DNA from: Sporolactobacillus vineae DSM 21990 = SL153
GTDB taxonomy: Bacteria; Bacillota; Bacilli; Bacillales; Sporolactobacillaceae
DNA length: 64,000 bases
Assembly: GCF_000377985.1 (NCBI RefSeq)
Contig: NZ_KB899046.1
Span: 62,001 to 126,000 of the forward strand
Direction: 5' to 3'
The translations under genes were made by a program, and so were the position numbers. The notes under the pieces were generated by a model, which was not told the origin of the DNA, did not search any database, and saw only the letters and a program-made list of their open reading frames with translations. Numbering within the stretch: position 1 is the stretch's first letter; each line of letters begins with the position of its first letter. This document shows positions 36,663-46,588 of the stretch, one piece after another.

Positions 36663-38456
36663 TCAGCTTCCCGATTCCGCCTTCGCAGCCGCCGCTTCGT
36701 ACGCGGCAATCGCTGTCATGAAGGCCTGGCCGTATTTTTCCAGTTTCTGCTGGCCGACGCCGCGGATCATCAGAAATTCGCGGTCATTCGACGGCAGCTG
36801 CGCGCTCATCTCGCGGAGCGACTGATCGGAAAAAATGATATACGGCGGCACAAACTCTTTCTGTGCCAGCTCTTTGCGCACCTGCTTCAATTTTTCAAAG
36901 AGTTCATTGTGCACTTCCAGCTGAACCGCCCGGACCTTGCCCTTCCTGAGCACTTTCGCCTCGCCTTTCAGCACGGGAACCGCCCGCTCTGTCAGGGACA
37001 GTGTCGGATAGGCGCCCCCGCGCAGCTCCAGATACTGCTCACCGGTCAGAAAATCGATGAACTCGGCGATCTGGCGCTGCGTCTGCTCTTTCATAATCCC
37101 GTACGTCGGCAACCGGTTCAGTCTGAAGCTGAGAATCTTCTGATCGGAAGCACCGGCCAGCACTTTCGCCACCATCGTCTTACCATAACGCTCGCGCAGC
37201 CGCCGGACACAGGAGAGCACCTTCTGGGCAGAGACGGTGACATCCGATTTCTGCCGCGTGTCCCGGCAATTGCCGCAGTGCTGGCAGGGGGCCGGATCTT
37301 TTTCGCCGAAATAGCGCAGGATGTACCCCTGAAGACAGGATTCTGTATGACAGTAGCCGATCATCTGATCCAGTTTGTGGAATTCTTCACCTTTCAAATT
37401 ATCGTCCAGATCCGACTGATCGATGAAAAATTTCTGCAGGCGGATGTCCTGCGGTGAAAAGAGCAGTATACAGTCGCTCTTCTCACCGTCGCGCCCGGCC
37501 CGGCCCGCTTCCTGGTAGTACGCCTCAATGTTGCGCGGCATACTGTAATGGATCACAAACCGGACGTTGGATTTATTGATCCCCATGCCGAACGCATTGG
37601 TCGCAACGAGCACGGATACATCGTCATACAGAAAACGTTCCTGGCTGTCCGCCCGCTCTTTTTCCGACAATCCGGCGTGATAGCGCGCCGCCTTAAAGCC
37701 GGCGGTGATCAGCTGATGATGGATCCGGTCGACATCTTTACGGGTTGCTGCATAAATAATTCCCGGCTGGTCACGGTTTTTGCCCAGATAATCGGTTAAG
37801 AAGGCATCCGGATTCTGACCGCGGACCACCTGAAAGAAGAGATTGTCACGGGCGAAGCCGGTGGCGACAACCTGATCCTGCGGAATCCGGAGCAGGCGGC
37901 AAATATCGGCCGTGACGCGCGGCGTTGCTGTAGCGGTCAGCGCCGCCACAACCGGACGGTGCGGAAAGTCTTCCAGCATCCGGGCGATTTCCCTGTAGCT
38001 CGGCCGGAAATCATGCCCCCACTGCGAGATGCAGTGGGCCTCGTCGACGGCGACGAGCGAGACATGCATCGCCCGGAGTGCCTGACGGAAGCCGGACAGT
38101 TCAAGCCGTTCCGGCGCAATGTAGAGCAGCCGGTATTTGCCGGCCGCCGCAGCAGCCAGCCGTCCGGCCACGTCGCCCGCGGAGAGTGAACTGTTAATGT
38201 AAGTTGCCGGAATTCCGATGTTTTCCAGTGCATCGACCTGATCCTTCATCAGTGAAATCAGCGGCGAGATCACCAGAACGGTGCCCGGCAAAAGCAGTGC
38301 GGGAATCTGATAGCAGAGCGATTTCCCGCCGCCGGTCGGCATGATCCCGACCGTGTCCCGCCCGGCCAGAAGCCGGGAAATGATCTCGTCCTGCCCTTTG
38401 CGAAAACGGTCATAGCCAAAATATTTTTTCAGCAGACTGAGTGCTGTTTCTTCCAT
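36663..38456 (-). CDS. recQ: ATP-dependent DNA helicase RecQ
   Basis: 597-aa superfamily 2 helicase for recombination and fork repair. Walker A is [14 protein letters not shown], the DEAH box is in [18 protein letters not shown], and motif VI is [12 protein letters not shown]. The RQC zinc-binding cysteines (CQHCGNCRD and flanking) and a C-terminal HRDC domain (~510-590) follow. Start at 38456 has AAGGTGG 8 nt upstream. Full-length RecQ rather than the short RecS type. Confidence 0.95.
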   Translation of the reverse strand: MEETALSLLKKYFGYDRFRKGQDEIISRLLAGRDTVGIMPTGGGKSLCYQIPALLLPGTVLVISPLISLMKDQVDALENIGIPATYINSSLSAGDVAGRLAAAAAGKYRLLYIAPERLELSGFRQALRAMHVSLVAVDEAHCISQWGHDFRPSYREIARMLEDFPHRPVVAALTATATPRVTADICRLLRIPQDQVVATGFARDNLFFQVVRGQNPDAFLTDYLGKNRDQPGIIYAATRKDVDRIHHQLITAGFKAARYHAGLSEKERADSQERFLYDDVSVLVATNAFGMGINKSNVRFVIHYSMPRNIEAYYQEAGRAGRDGEKSDCILLFSPQDIRLQKFFIDQSDLDDNLKGEEFHKLDQMIGYCHTESCLQGYILRYFGEKDPAPCQHCGNCRDTRQKSDVTVSAQKVLSCVRRLRERYGKTMVAKVLAGASDQKILSFRLNRLPTYGIMKEQTQRQIAEFIDFLTGEQYLELRGGAYPTLSLTERAVPVLKGEAKVLRKGKVRAVQLEVHNELFEKLKQVRKELAQKEFVPPYIIFSDQSLREMSAQLPSNDREFLMIRGVGQQKLEKYGQAFMTAIAAYEAAAAKAESGS

Positions 38457-38552
38457 GATCCGAACCACCTTACGCACATGCTGAAAGACTGCGAGTTTAC
38501 CAGTTTCATTTTACCACAAGGCGCCGCACGTTCCCGCACGGAGTTTCGCCGT

Positions 38553-39140
38553 TCACCGGTCTTTCGGCCCCTTGCTCAGTACTGAAAAATCAATTTCTTC
38601 CTGAGGACGAGTGTCAGCTCCCAGCACATTCTCCATCATCCGCAGGGCGAACACATTGTCTTCATATACGTTAGAGGCGCAGCAGTCTCCGGGCACAAAC
38701 AGTCGGTAACCGCGCATGTAGGCATCATTAGCGGTAAACAGGACGCAGATATTTCCGGCGACGCCGGTAAGAATCAGCGTACGGATCTCCCGCTCGGCAA
38801 GAAACGCCTGAAGCGGTGTGGCAAAAAAGCCCGAGTGCTTCGGTTTGATGACAAAATAGTCTCCGGCACCGGGCAGCAGTTTTTCAACAATCTTCTTTGC
38901 CGGCCCATTAAGTGCCTGCTGAATGATGAAGTCCTTCTCTGACTGCCAGCGGCCGGCATTATCATTAACATAGATGACGTTCAGTCCTGCTTCTCTTGCT
39001 CTGTGAATCAATGTGGCCAGCGGATCGCCGATTTTCTTCATCTCTTCAAGCAGCATCGATCCTTTACTGAACTGAAGCGGATTGATCATGTCGATGATCA
39101 GCAAAGCTGCCTGGTTCCCGGAAAAAGTGTCCTGCGTCAT
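38553..39140 (-). CDS. Isochorismatase-family cysteine hydrolase
   Basis: 195-aa hydrolase. The catalytic triad is visible: Asp in ALLIIDMINPL, Lys in VIKPKHSGFFATPL, Cys in TGVAGNICVLFTA. The family includes nicotinamidases and other amidases; the HSGF and GNIC context does not settle the substrate. GGGAGG lies upstream of the ATG. Confidence 0.85.
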   Translation of the reverse strand: MTQDTFSGNQAALLIIDMINPLQFSKGSMLLEEMKKIGDPLATLIHRAREAGLNVIYVNDNAGRWQSEKDFIIQQALNGPAKKIVEKLLPGAGDYFVIKPKHSGFFATPLQAFLAEREIRTLILTGVAGNICVLFTANDAYMRGYRLFVPGDCCASNVYEDNVFALRMMENVLGADTRPQEEIDFSVLSKGPKDR

Positions 39141-39276
39141 GATCCCTGCCGCCTCCCGTCATTTTTCTACATTATTCCCTGCCGGATCCGGGATCATTCC
39201 CGGGCATTCATGCAGGAACAGGCAGCATATTTTTTCATATGCTGAAGTAGATTGGCTATGGAAAGGGGGAAGAACA

Positions 39277-39753
39277 ATGACTGAGCCGAAAGATTCTGAA
39301 GCGAACCGGCCGATCAAACCGATCCGGCGGAAACCTCTTGATGAACTGGATGCTTTTTTCCGGCAGGATCCGTTCCGCGGCATACTGAAATCGATTGACG
39401 ACTTTTTTGAAAATCATTCGCTGTTCTCCGGCGGATTTCCCGTCAGGCTCTATGAGACCCGCAATGAATGGGTTGTGGAGGCCGAACTGCCCGGCGCCAC
39501 CCGGGAAAATATCCATATTGATCTCTATGAGGAACGAATCCGGATTGCCGTTGAAAACGATGTCTCTGTCGAAACGGAGCAGAAAGATAAAGGTACCTAT
39601 TCGCGGGAGCGCCAGTTTGCGCATGCCGAGCGCTTCATTTCCGTTCCCTACACGATTGACCGGGCACGGACGCATGCCTCTTTCCTGAACGGCGTACTTA
39701 AAATCCACGGACCGAAATATCCAAAGACGGGGAATACGTTAAGCATCGACTAA
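39277..39753 (+). CDS. Small heat-shock protein, Hsp20 family
   Basis: 158-aa alpha-crystallin-type holdase. The domain spans ~55-150, with VEAELPGATRENIHIDLYE and the conserved ASFLNGVLKIHGPK near the end. The N-terminal ~50 residues are basic then aromatic, as usual for oligomer formation. Start at 39277 with AAAGGGGG 7 nt upstream; the longer frame to 39082 lacks support. No CIRCE or other heat-shock operator was seen. Confidence 0.85.
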   Translation: MTEPKDSEANRPIKPIRRKPLDELDAFFRQDPFRGILKSIDDFFENHSLFSGGFPVRLYETRNEWVVEAELPGATRENIHIDLYEERIRIAVENDVSVETEQKDKGTYSRERQFAHAERFISVPYTIDRARTHASFLNGVLKIHGPKYPKTGNTLSID

Positions 39754-39806
39754 AAATCCAGCCGTTAAGGCCAGAAATCCAGCCGTTAAGGCCAGAAATC
39801 CAGCCG
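39754..39806. repeat. 21-bp tandem repeat, 2.5 copies
   Basis: Unit AAATCCAGCCGTTAAGGCCAG occurs at 39754-39774 and 39775-39795 exactly, then a partial third copy to 39806. It starts next to the hsp20 stop codon. Each unit holds a small GGCC-containing inverted repeat. Confidence 0.9.
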
Positions 39807-39851
39807 AACACCATTTTATGGAAATTTGTTGCCGAACCGATCAGCAAAAAT

Positions 39852-39903
39852 AATAAACTGCCGGACATTTGACCAGCGTCGTAAAATGTCCGGCAGTTTA
39901 TTT
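39852..39903. terminator. Bidirectional terminator between hsp20 and patA
   Basis: AAACTGCCGGACATTT pairs exactly with AAATGTCCGGCAGTTT; A/T tracts on both sides. Confidence 0.88.
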
Positions 39904-39906
39904 GAG

Positions 39907-41067
39907 TCAGTTCTCCAGTTTTCCGATAAATCGTTCGAGCCGGTCAAGTCCTTCTTTCAGCACATCCATGGAATAGGCATAGGAAAGACGAAGATAGCCT
40001 TCGCCATACGACGAGAAGGCGCTGCCCGGTACGGCCGCCAGCCGTTCCTGATCGAGCAGTTTCAAGGCAAACTGCTCGGAGGTCAGTCCGAACCGGCGAA
40101 TCGACGGGAACACATAGAAAGCACCGGACGGGCGGACGACGTCGAGCCCCATATGCTCAAGCCGTTCCATGCAGTAGTCCAGGCGCCGCCGATATTCCCG
40201 GCGCATTGGCGCGGCATCGTCTTTCCCATTCGTCAGCGCTTCAATCGCCGCATACTGCGTGATACTGGTGATGCAGGAAATGCCGTACTGATGAATTTTA
40301 ATCAGCTGGTCGGCAATCGGCCGGTCGGCAAGCACATAGCCCATCCGCCAGCCGGTCATGGCGTGCGACTTTGAGAGACCGTTGATCACAAGTGTTTTGT
40401 CTTTCATACCGGGAAAAGTACCGATTGACACATGCTTTTTCCCGTAGATCAGTTCGCTGTAAATCTCGTCAGAGACGACAAAAATCGATTTATCCCGCAG
40501 CAACGCGGCGATCGCACCGATTTCCTCGCCCGACAGCACGCAGCCGGTCGGATTGGACGGATACGGAATGACGACCGCCTTCGTTTTTGCGGTCAGGTGG
40601 GCCGCAATCTGCCCGGCTGTCATTTTGAAATCCGTATCCCGTGTATCGACATAGACCGGTTTCCCGCCGGCGAGAATGATCGGTGCGGCGTAACCCGGAT
40701 AAGCCGGACCGGGGAGAATCACCTCGTCGCCCGGCTCGAGAATGGTCCGGAATGACAGATCAATCGCCTCACTGGCACCGATCGTCGTAATAATCTCCGT
40801 CTCCGGATCGTAGTGCAGATCATACTTTTCACTCACATAGCTGCTGATCGCCTGCCGCAATTCCGGAAGACCGGCGTTCGCCGTATAGGCGGTGTGATTG
40901 TGATCAATTGCTGCTTTCCCGGCATCCTTGACATGCTGCGGTGTCGGGAAATCCGGCTGACCGATTGTGAGTGAAACAGCGTCCGGATAATTTCTGACTT
41001 TATTGAAAAAGCGGCGGATTCCGCTGATCTGAATCGAACGGACCCGGCTGTTTACCCGTTGCTCCAT
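39907..41067 (-). CDS. patA: Aminotransferase PatA, N-acetyl-LL-diaminopimelate type
   Basis: 386-aa class I PLP aminotransferase. Landmarks are SIQISGIRRF, SLTIGQPDFPTP, PYPSNPTGCVLS, VVSDEIYSELIYG and the PLP lysine in NGLSKSHAMTGWRMGY. These closely follow B. subtilis PatA, which acts in the acetyl branch of lysine/diaminopimelate synthesis. Start at 41067 with GAGGAGGAG just upstream. It may be co-transcribed after the BCAT gene, ~110 nt upstream. Confidence 0.88.
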   Translation of the reverse strand: MEQRVNSRVRSIQISGIRRFFNKVRNYPDAVSLTIGQPDFPTPQHVKDAGKAAIDHNHTAYTANAGLPELRQAISSYVSEKYDLHYDPETEIITTIGASEAIDLSFRTILEPGDEVILPGPAYPGYAAPIILAGGKPVYVDTRDTDFKMTAGQIAAHLTAKTKAVVIPYPSNPTGCVLSGEEIGAIAALLRDKSIFVVSDEIYSELIYGKKHVSIGTFPGMKDKTLVINGLSKSHAMTGWRMGYVLADRPIADQLIKIHQYGISCITSITQYAAIEALTNGKDDAAPMRREYRRRLDYCMERLEHMGLDVVRPSGAFYVFPSIRRFGLTSEQFALKLLDQERLAAVPGSAFSSYGEGYLRLSYAYSMDVLKEGLDRLERFIGKLEN

Positions 41068-41176
41068 CCTGCTCCTCCTCTTCGATGAATCCTGACATGA
41101 CAAATTTTAACGTTCTTATCATAACAAAAAAGCCTCCGTGCAGTCATTTCCCGCACAGAGACACCTATTTTTCTTC

Positions 41177-42322
41177 TTATTCGGCGACCGGGGTTTCCGG
41201 TTCCGGAGTTACTTCTGAAGCCTTTTCTGAAACCTTTTTCGAACTCCCCTTCAGCTTGACTTCCTGAGTCCAGCCCGGTTTGTCTTTGATCTCTCCGGTT
41301 TGCAAACCGGTGAGCGTTTCATAAAGTTTCTTAGCCAGCGGTCCGGTTTCGCCGTTGGCCACTTTGATGACCCGGTCCTCCCATTTCAGAAAACCGACCG
41401 GTGAGATGACGGCGGCCGTGCCCGTCCCGAAGACTTCCTTCAGTTCCTGCTTCTCCGCCTTCTTAAAGAGCTTCTTCACGGAAATCCGGCGTTCTTTGAC
41501 CGGGACACCCCAGTGCTTCAGAAGCCGGATCACGGAATCGCGGGTCACGCCGGGTAGTATGCTTCCGTTCAGTTCCGGTGTCCACACTTCATCGCCGACT
41601 TTGAAAAAGATATTCATGCTGCCGACTTCTTCGACATATTTGTGTTCCACACCGTCGAGCCACAGGACCTGATCGAAGCCCAGTTCCTCTGCCTTTGACT
41701 GCGCCCGGAGGCTGGCCGCATAATTGCCGCTCGTCTTGGCAAAACCGACACCGCCGCGCACGGCACGTACATATTCATCTTCTACGTAGATGCTGACCGG
41801 TTTGACGGAATCGCCGAAATACGCGCCGACCGGTGAGAGAATGATGATCAGTTTGTAGGTTGTAGACGGATGGACGCCAAGAAAGGCATCCGTACCGATA
41901 ATAAACGGCCGGATGTACAGCGACTGGCCGGGTTTCTCCGGAATCCAGTCCTTTTCAACGGCCACCAGTTTTTTAATGGCCTTGATGACAAAATCGCCGT
42001 CTACTTTTGGAATGTCCAGCCGTTCGCAGGAATGGTTCAGCCGTTTCAGATTCATGTCCGGGCGGAACAGAAGAATACGGCCGTCTTTTGCTTTATAGGC
42101 CTTCATGCCTTCAAACACTTCCTGGCCGTAATGGAAAATCGCAGCTGCCGGATCGAGTTCAAGCGGTCCGTAAGGCACAATCCGGGCGTCATGCCAACCG
42201 ACATCCGCCGTGTAATCCATGACAAACATATAATCAGTGAAGAAATTGCCGAAACCAAGGTGATCCGAATCCGGTTTTGCTTTTAACTGATCGGCCTTGT
42301 GGAACGTGATCGGCTGTCCCAT
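41177..42322 (-). CDS. ilvE: Branched-chain amino acid aminotransferase
   Basis: 381-aa fold-type IV PLP enzyme that transaminates Leu, Ile and Val. The PLP lysine lies in [33 protein letters not shown] and [14 protein letters not shown] are typical of the long (group II) BCATs such as B. subtilis YwaA. The last ~30 residues ([12 protein letters not shown]..., Pro/Glu-rich) extend beyond the usual end. AGGAGG precedes the ATG at 42322. The ~180-nt leader contains two strong hairpins. Confidence 0.92.
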   Translation of the reverse strand: MGQPITFHKADQLKAKPDSDHLGFGNFFTDYMFVMDYTADVGWHDARIVPYGPLELDPAAAIFHYGQEVFEGMKAYKAKDGRILLFRPDMNLKRLNHSCERLDIPKVDGDFVIKAIKKLVAVEKDWIPEKPGQSLYIRPFIIGTDAFLGVHPSTTYKLIIILSPVGAYFGDSVKPVSIYVEDEYVRAVRGGVGFAKTSGNYAASLRAQSKAEELGFDQVLWLDGVEHKYVEEVGSMNIFFKVGDEVWTPELNGSILPGVTRDSVIRLLKHWGVPVKERRISVKKLFKKAEKQELKEVFGTGTAAVISPVGFLKWEDRVIKVANGETGPLAKKLYETLTGLQTGEIKDKPGWTQEVKLKGSSKKVSEKASEVTPEPETPVAE

Positions 42323-42406
42323 GTTGAGAAACCTCCTGAAAGGCATCCGAAGGCACGGGATAACAGCTTTCGGATTGCCGCTCTGATTTTTTTGACTCTG
42401 TCGCCA

Positions 42407-42460
42407 CTGACTGTTGCCTGGCGCGGAAAGCAGGCGCCTGAAGTGAACATCAACAGTCAG
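42407..42460. repeat. Truncated copy of the dispersed inverted repeat in the ilvE leader
   Basis: Ends CTGACTGTTG / CAACAGTCAG are a perfect 10-bp inverted repeat. On the minus strand the interior reads TTCAGGCGCCTGCTTTCCGC, recognisably related to the element at 60860. The complete internal part is missing. Confidence 0.55.
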
Positions 42461-42629
42461 GTTTAACATCGCCGTCCATTCTTAACATTCCGTTTACTTA
42501 ATTATAACAATAGAGCAAAAAAACTGCTATGTACCTTATTAAATAGGGCCCGGAATGTTGCGAAACATGATGCAGAAAGAGGCACAGGAAGCTGATGAAA
42601 ATATTTTTTGTAAAACCTGTGTCATTCCC

Positions 42630-42658
42630 TTTAAACATTCAAACGTTCCTGCTACAAT
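42630..42658 (+). promoter_or_regulatory. Promoter of the MFS transporter gene
   Basis: TTTAAA, 17-nt spacer, TACAAT with an extended TGC. The rest of the 42323-42746 gap holds the ilvE leader on the other strand; a minus-strand TATAAT is at 42506-42501. Confidence 0.5.
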
Positions 42659-42746
42659 AGTCTGAGTTGAGAAGGAAGAGGCGCGTACGTTAATGATTTA
42701 GCGCTTCTTCTTTGTCTTTCTCAGGAAATTCTGAAAGGGGGCGTGG

Positions 42747-43973
42747 ATCACGCGCCAGTTTACTTTTGCAGCTTGTTCCCTGTATTTTCTGACCGGCCTG
42801 ACGGCGATCGTCGTCGGATCGGTAATGCCACAATTGCTCAGTTTCTATGAAGTTTCTTATACAGTCGGCGGGCAGCTGATTTTTGTCGGTGCGATGGGCT
42901 TTCTTGTCGGTGTCCTGATCACATCCTGGCTGAACAACCGTTTCCCGCCGAAACCGCTGCTGGCCATTGCGGCATCAATCATTGCTTTTGCTCAGTTTGG
43001 TATTCTGGCACTGCCGCCGCTCCCTGTCGTCATGATCCTGTATTTTATCAACAGCATCGGCTCGTCATCGATCGGTATTGTCGTCGCGACGTTGTTTCTT
43101 GAAGTGTTCACCGGTCGTCAGGCGGTTGCCATGAGCTATCTTGAAGTTTCATTCGGACTCGGCGCCTTTTCCATGCCGCTTCTGGCCAGCACGTTCATCG
43201 CTCTTGACATCTGGCGTTTCCTGTTTCTGATTACGGCCGTTCTCGCTGTATTCCTTGCTGTTCTGTCGACGCGCATTTCGATTTCCCAGAATGGTACGGA
43301 TTCATCCGCCCGTCCGCTCGACGCTTCCGGTGCCGGAAAGCAGATTCCACTGACGCCCGGACGCAAGATGCTTACACTGGTGCTGTTCGGGCTGGCCATT
43401 TTCCTCTATGGCGGCCTTGAAGGCAGCCTCAATAATTTCATGTCTTCCATTTTCATGAACTATCTCCATCTGGTTGCCTATTATGCCTCCGTCAGTGTCG
43501 GCATCTTCTGGGCATCGATGGTGATCGGGCGTGCCCTGACTGGGGTGATCATTCGGAAAGTGACCTATAAAAAATACTTGCTCACCAATATTTGCGGCGC
43601 CATTCTTTCACTGATTCTGTTCATCCTGTTAAAGAACGTGCTGCTTGGCTACTTTTTCGTTGCGACACTGGGACTGATGCTGTCCGGCATTTATTCAATT
43701 ACACTTGTCTTCGCTAATTTCTCGATCCCGAACAGTGCCCATCTCGTGACTCCGGTCATCTCAGGATTGTGCGGGCTGGGGATGGCGCTGCTGCCGGCGT
43801 TCACCGGATTTTCTCTCGATCATGCCGGAATGGCCGCCACGCTCTGGTACATCGTCGCGATCGCCTGCTTCTATCTGACGTTCCTGATCCTCATCAACCG
43901 GATCCGCGGTGAACGTTCCTTCACATTCTTCCCGAGAGTCAGCCGGAAGAAACTGCGTGCACGCTCATTTTAA
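42747..43973 (+). CDS. MFS transporter with apparent ATC start codon
   Basis: 408-aa major facilitator protein, substrate unknown, with twelve helices if the first one is included. The first ATG (42825) would remove the N-terminal helix and has no binding site. The frame is open upstream to a TGA at 42732-42734 and encodes TRQFTFAACSLYFLTGLTAI, a typical first MFS helix. No ATG, GTG or TTG occurs there. AAAGGGGG lies just upstream of an ATC at 42747, exactly where homologues place Met-Thr-Arg-Gln. The ATC start is an inference. Confidence 0.75.
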   Translation: MTRQFTFAACSLYFLTGLTAIVVGSVMPQLLSFYEVSYTVGGQLIFVGAMGFLVGVLITSWLNNRFPPKPLLAIAASIIAFAQFGILALPPLPVVMILYFINSIGSSSIGIVVATLFLEVFTGRQAVAMSYLEVSFGLGAFSMPLLASTFIALDIWRFLFLITAVLAVFLAVLSTRISISQNGTDSSARPLDASGAGKQIPLTPGRKMLTLVLFGLAIFLYGGLEGSLNNFMSSIFMNYLHLVAYYASVSVGIFWASMVIGRALTGVIIRKVTYKKYLLTNICGAILSLILFILLKNVLLGYFFVATLGLMLSGIYSITLVFANFSIPNSAHLVTPVISGLCGLGMALLPAFTGFSLDHAGMAATLWYIVAIACFYLTFLILINRIRGERSFTFFPRVSRKKLRARSF

Positions 43974-43997
43974 TCCGACGTATATTATATTAATTGC

Positions 43998-44028
43998 AAA
44001 GGAGTGCCGCTGCGGCACCTCCTTTTTT
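43998..44028 (+). terminator. Terminator after the MFS gene
   Basis: AAAGGAGTGCCGC pairs with GCGGCACCTCCTTT, then a T run. Confidence 0.85.
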
Positions 44029-44103
44029 GCGTCCTGAAAATCTCCCGCCGCCCTTGCGCGGCATGATATCATTTAATTAATCTTCTGAACGGAGGCACGG
44101 CAT

Positions 44104-44586
44104 TTGGAAAAGCAGCATCTCGACCCCGGCATTGTAACCGTCTGGCGCCAGCGGTCCCTCATGACGAATTTGATCTTCTGGCTGATTCTGGCCGGATTTT
44201 TTACCTGCACGGTATATTTTAGCTGGCCCGGTTTCTTCTATCTTATTGCCGGCACTCTGGCCATACTTGTGGCACTGCATCTGATTCTGTATGTCCTGGT
44301 GATCCCGGTAATCCGCTACCGCACCTTTTTTTACACGTTTCGCCAGAGTGATTTTCTGATTCGGGACGGCGTCTTTGTCATCCGGCAGGTTTCCATCCCG
44401 CTGGCACGGGTACAGAATGTGACCACCGAACAGGGGCCGCTGCTGCGCCGATATCACCTGGTCTCGGTATCGATCACCACAGCGGCCGATACCCAGACGA
44501 TTCCGGCACTGAACGCTGCGGAGGCTCATGTTCTGCGCGACCGGATTGCCGAACAGATCAAGGAGAATGGTGCCGATGAACTCTGA
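44104..44586 (+). CDS. ydbS: PH-domain membrane protein YdbS
   Basis: 160-aa protein with two helices (~22-65) and a bacterial PH (DUF304) domain: FLIRDGVFVIRQVSIPLARVQNV. In B. subtilis YdbS and YdbT form a pair that has been linked to resistance to antimicrobial peptides; the role here is inferred. The start is TTG with GGAGG 8 nt upstream. It overlaps the next gene by 11 nt. Confidence 0.85.
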   Translation: MEKQHLDPGIVTVWRQRSLMTNLIFWLILAGFFTCTVYFSWPGFFYLIAGTLAILVALHLILYVLVIPVIRYRTFFYTFRQSDFLIRDGVFVIRQVSIPLARVQNVTTEQGPLLRRYHLVSVSITTAADTQTIPALNAAEAHVLRDRIAEQIKENGADEL

Positions 44587-45985
44587 GAAAAAGCGTCTTC
44601 ACGTATTTGCCGTTCTTTCAGAGAGCCTGGGCACACTACGGAAGCTGGTCCTGCCACTGGGCATCAGTTTCTTCACATTTCTGCAGCATTTCACGCAATG
44701 GGCGGGTTATGTGCTCGCCACTCTTGCCATTATTCTGATCTACAATTTTTTTAAATGGCTTCGCTTCACCTATGAAGTCCGCGGCGGCAGCTTTCATATT
44801 CAGTCCGGCGTCCTCATCCGCCATGACCGCTATATCCATATTTCCCGGATTCAGTCCGTTCAGCTCCAGACCAACCTGCTGCTTCGGCTGATCGGCCTGG
44901 TCCAGCTGCGGCTCGACACGGTAGATCCTGCCGACAAAGGTGATGTAGTCCTGGCGGTACTGTCGCATCAGGAAGCCGGCCGTGTCCGCCGGCTTCTCGG
45001 CCATGGCGATCCGGATACAGCGCCCGGTGCAAACATGGAGACGGCGTCATCACGAATCGTGTTCCGACTGTCCATCCGGAACTTTGTCTTCGCCACATTT
45101 ACCTCATCAAGCATCGGGATCATCGGTGTCCTGCTGGCCTTCTGGTCTTCGGCCGGCCAGCTTGTCCCCGACCAGTGGCTGAACCGGTCGTTCCATCAGT
45201 TTATCCTTCTCCCTCCGGCCACACTCATTCCGCTGATCCTCCTGCTGGTGATCGGGCTCTGGCTTTGCTCAGCCGTTGTGACCTTTTTTCGCTGGGGCAA
45301 CTTCAGACTCACCGTCACACCGGAGAAGTGGCTGATCCACAAGGGGATTCTTGAGACGGCGGACGCGACTTATATGAAAGACCGTGTTCAGGCCATACGG
45401 ATCTGCGAGTCCTGGCTGCAGCAGCTGACCGGCTTCTGCACCATTTATGCCGAGTGCAGCGGCAGCGTCAATAACGATAAAAATAAGGAAGGTGCCGTGC
45501 TCGTCTTCCCGATCCTACGGAGAAAAAAGCTGCAGGCCTTCCTTGATACAGTGATTCCGGAATTTGCCGGTTCGATCAGCTGCAAGTCCGTCCCGCTCCG
45601 CAGTCAGTTTTATATGATGATGCTGCCGGTGCTGCCGCTCACAGTTGTCCTTGTGGCCCTTTCCTCCTTCTTCCAGTGGGGGCTGTGGCTGTGGCCGGTC
45701 CTGCCCGCTGCCATGGCTCTTGTTTTTCTGCAGTCTCGTTCCTCCGGCTATGATCTTGACGGTGAACGACTTGTTTTTTCCTATCGTCTGCTGACGAAAA
45801 CCCGGATGATCACACTGAAAAACCGGATTCAGTCGTTTACAGCACATCAGTCGCTCGTTCAGCGCCGTTTCAGCCTCGGCACCTGCAGCCTTTTCATCCG
45901 CTCTTCGGCCGGCCAGTGCTACAGAGTGCGCCAGCTGGAGAAAGTGGATTCGGACCGGCTCTTCCAATGGTTCAGAGACGGCTGA
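44576..45985 (+). CDS. ydbT: PH-domain membrane protein YdbT
   Basis: 469-aa partner of YdbS with paired helices and three DUF304/PH repeats. The recurring motif is GVLIRHDRYIHISRIQSVQ, GILETADATYMKDRVQAI, then RLLTKTRMITLKNRIQS. AAGGAG is placed 10 nt before the ATG at 44576, inside ydbS, so translation is coupled. Confidence 0.85.
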   Translation: MNSEKKRLHVFAVLSESLGTLRKLVLPLGISFFTFLQHFTQWAGYVLATLAIILIYNFFKWLRFTYEVRGGSFHIQSGVLIRHDRYIHISRIQSVQLQTNLLLRLIGLVQLRLDTVDPADKGDVVLAVLSHQEAGRVRRLLGHGDPDTAPGANMETASSRIVFRLSIRNFVFATFTSSSIGIIGVLLAFWSSAGQLVPDQWLNRSFHQFILLPPATLIPLILLLVIGLWLCSAVVTFFRWGNFRLTVTPEKWLIHKGILETADATYMKDRVQAIRICESWLQQLTGFCTIYAECSGSVNNDKNKEGAVLVFPILRRKKLQAFLDTVIPEFAGSISCKSVPLRSQFYMMMLPVLPLTVVLVALSSFFQWGLWLWPVLPAAMALVFLQSRSSGYDLDGERLVFSYRLLTKTRMITLKNRIQSFTAHQSLVQRRFSLGTCSLFIRSSAGQCYRVRQLEKVDSDRLFQWFRDG

Positions 45986-46027
45986 TGCCGGCGCGGACAC
46001 ACGGATCGATGTGCCGTGTCGCGCGTA

Positions 46028-46408
46028 TTACTCTTCATTCGGCCCGTCTGTTTCCATGTCCCCGGCTTCTTCGCCGGATGAACAGTCTGAAGGATCGGCG
46101 GATTCAAAGGACGACCATCCTTCATCCTGATCACACGAATCGTCTGCCCGGCCTCCCCAAAGGCTGGGCTCTGCCCGGAGCCGCCCGTTCTCATGGCGCA
46201 GCGCCGCAATCCGGTGGTTCAGATGTCTTGCGGCCTCGTCCATCTGCCATGAATTGGGGTAAGAGAACTCCTCTGCCGCGGGAAATTCCGGATCCGCCGT
46301 CCGTCTGTCCTGTTTTGAAAGATGTTTTGCCGAATGCAGCCCCTTTAAAATCTCATTCTCGTATGCGGCCATCGGGTCTTTCCCGGCATTATGATCAAAC
46401 GGTATCAC
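46028..46408 (-). CDS. Hypothetical acidic protein, 126 aa
   Basis: I do not recognise this protein. It begins MIPFDHNAGKDPMAAYENEIL, contains a helical stretch (MDEAARHLNHRIAALRHENGRLR, split here only for description) that could form a coiled coil, and ends in an acidic Ser/Asp/Glu tail. The start is GTG at 46408 with AGAGGGGG 10 nt upstream. It converges on ydbT. Confidence 0.55.
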   Translation of the reverse strand: MIPFDHNAGKDPMAAYENEILKGLHSAKHLSKQDRRTADPEFPAAEEFSYPNSWQMDEAARHLNHRIAALRHENGRLRAEPSLWGGRADDSCDQDEGWSSFESADPSDCSSGEEAGDMETDGPNEE

Positions 46409-46559
46409 GCGACCTGCCCCCTCTATTTGCCAAAAGCATAACATGACGGTCTTCTGCAGACAATCACGAAAATTCCTTTGCCCGGCGAGTCAGTCGACAG
46501 GGCGTTTCGTCAAGGAAAGTTCACAATATGTATCCCCTTTCACGCCAAAACAAATTCGA

Positions 46560-46588
46560 TTGCAGTATAATAAATGTGAAAATATAAT
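46560..46588 (+). promoter_or_regulatory. Promoter of glpABC
   Basis: TTGCAG, 17-nt spacer, TATAAT. The leader to glpA is ~205 nt and contains inverted repeats (GACAGA/TCTGTC then GACCTTTTTC, ~46621-46667), a cre-like TGTATCCGCTTACT (46718-46731) and a short frame at 46605-46703. It lacks the motif shared by glpFK and glpD. Confidence 0.55.

Noticed and set aside
39754-39806. CRISPR array
   Set aside because: Direct tandem 21-bp units without spacers.
42323-42500. T-box leader before ilvE
   Set aside because: No T-box motif (TGGNACCGCG) or specifier loop could be found; the hairpins are explained better by the repeat and a local stem.
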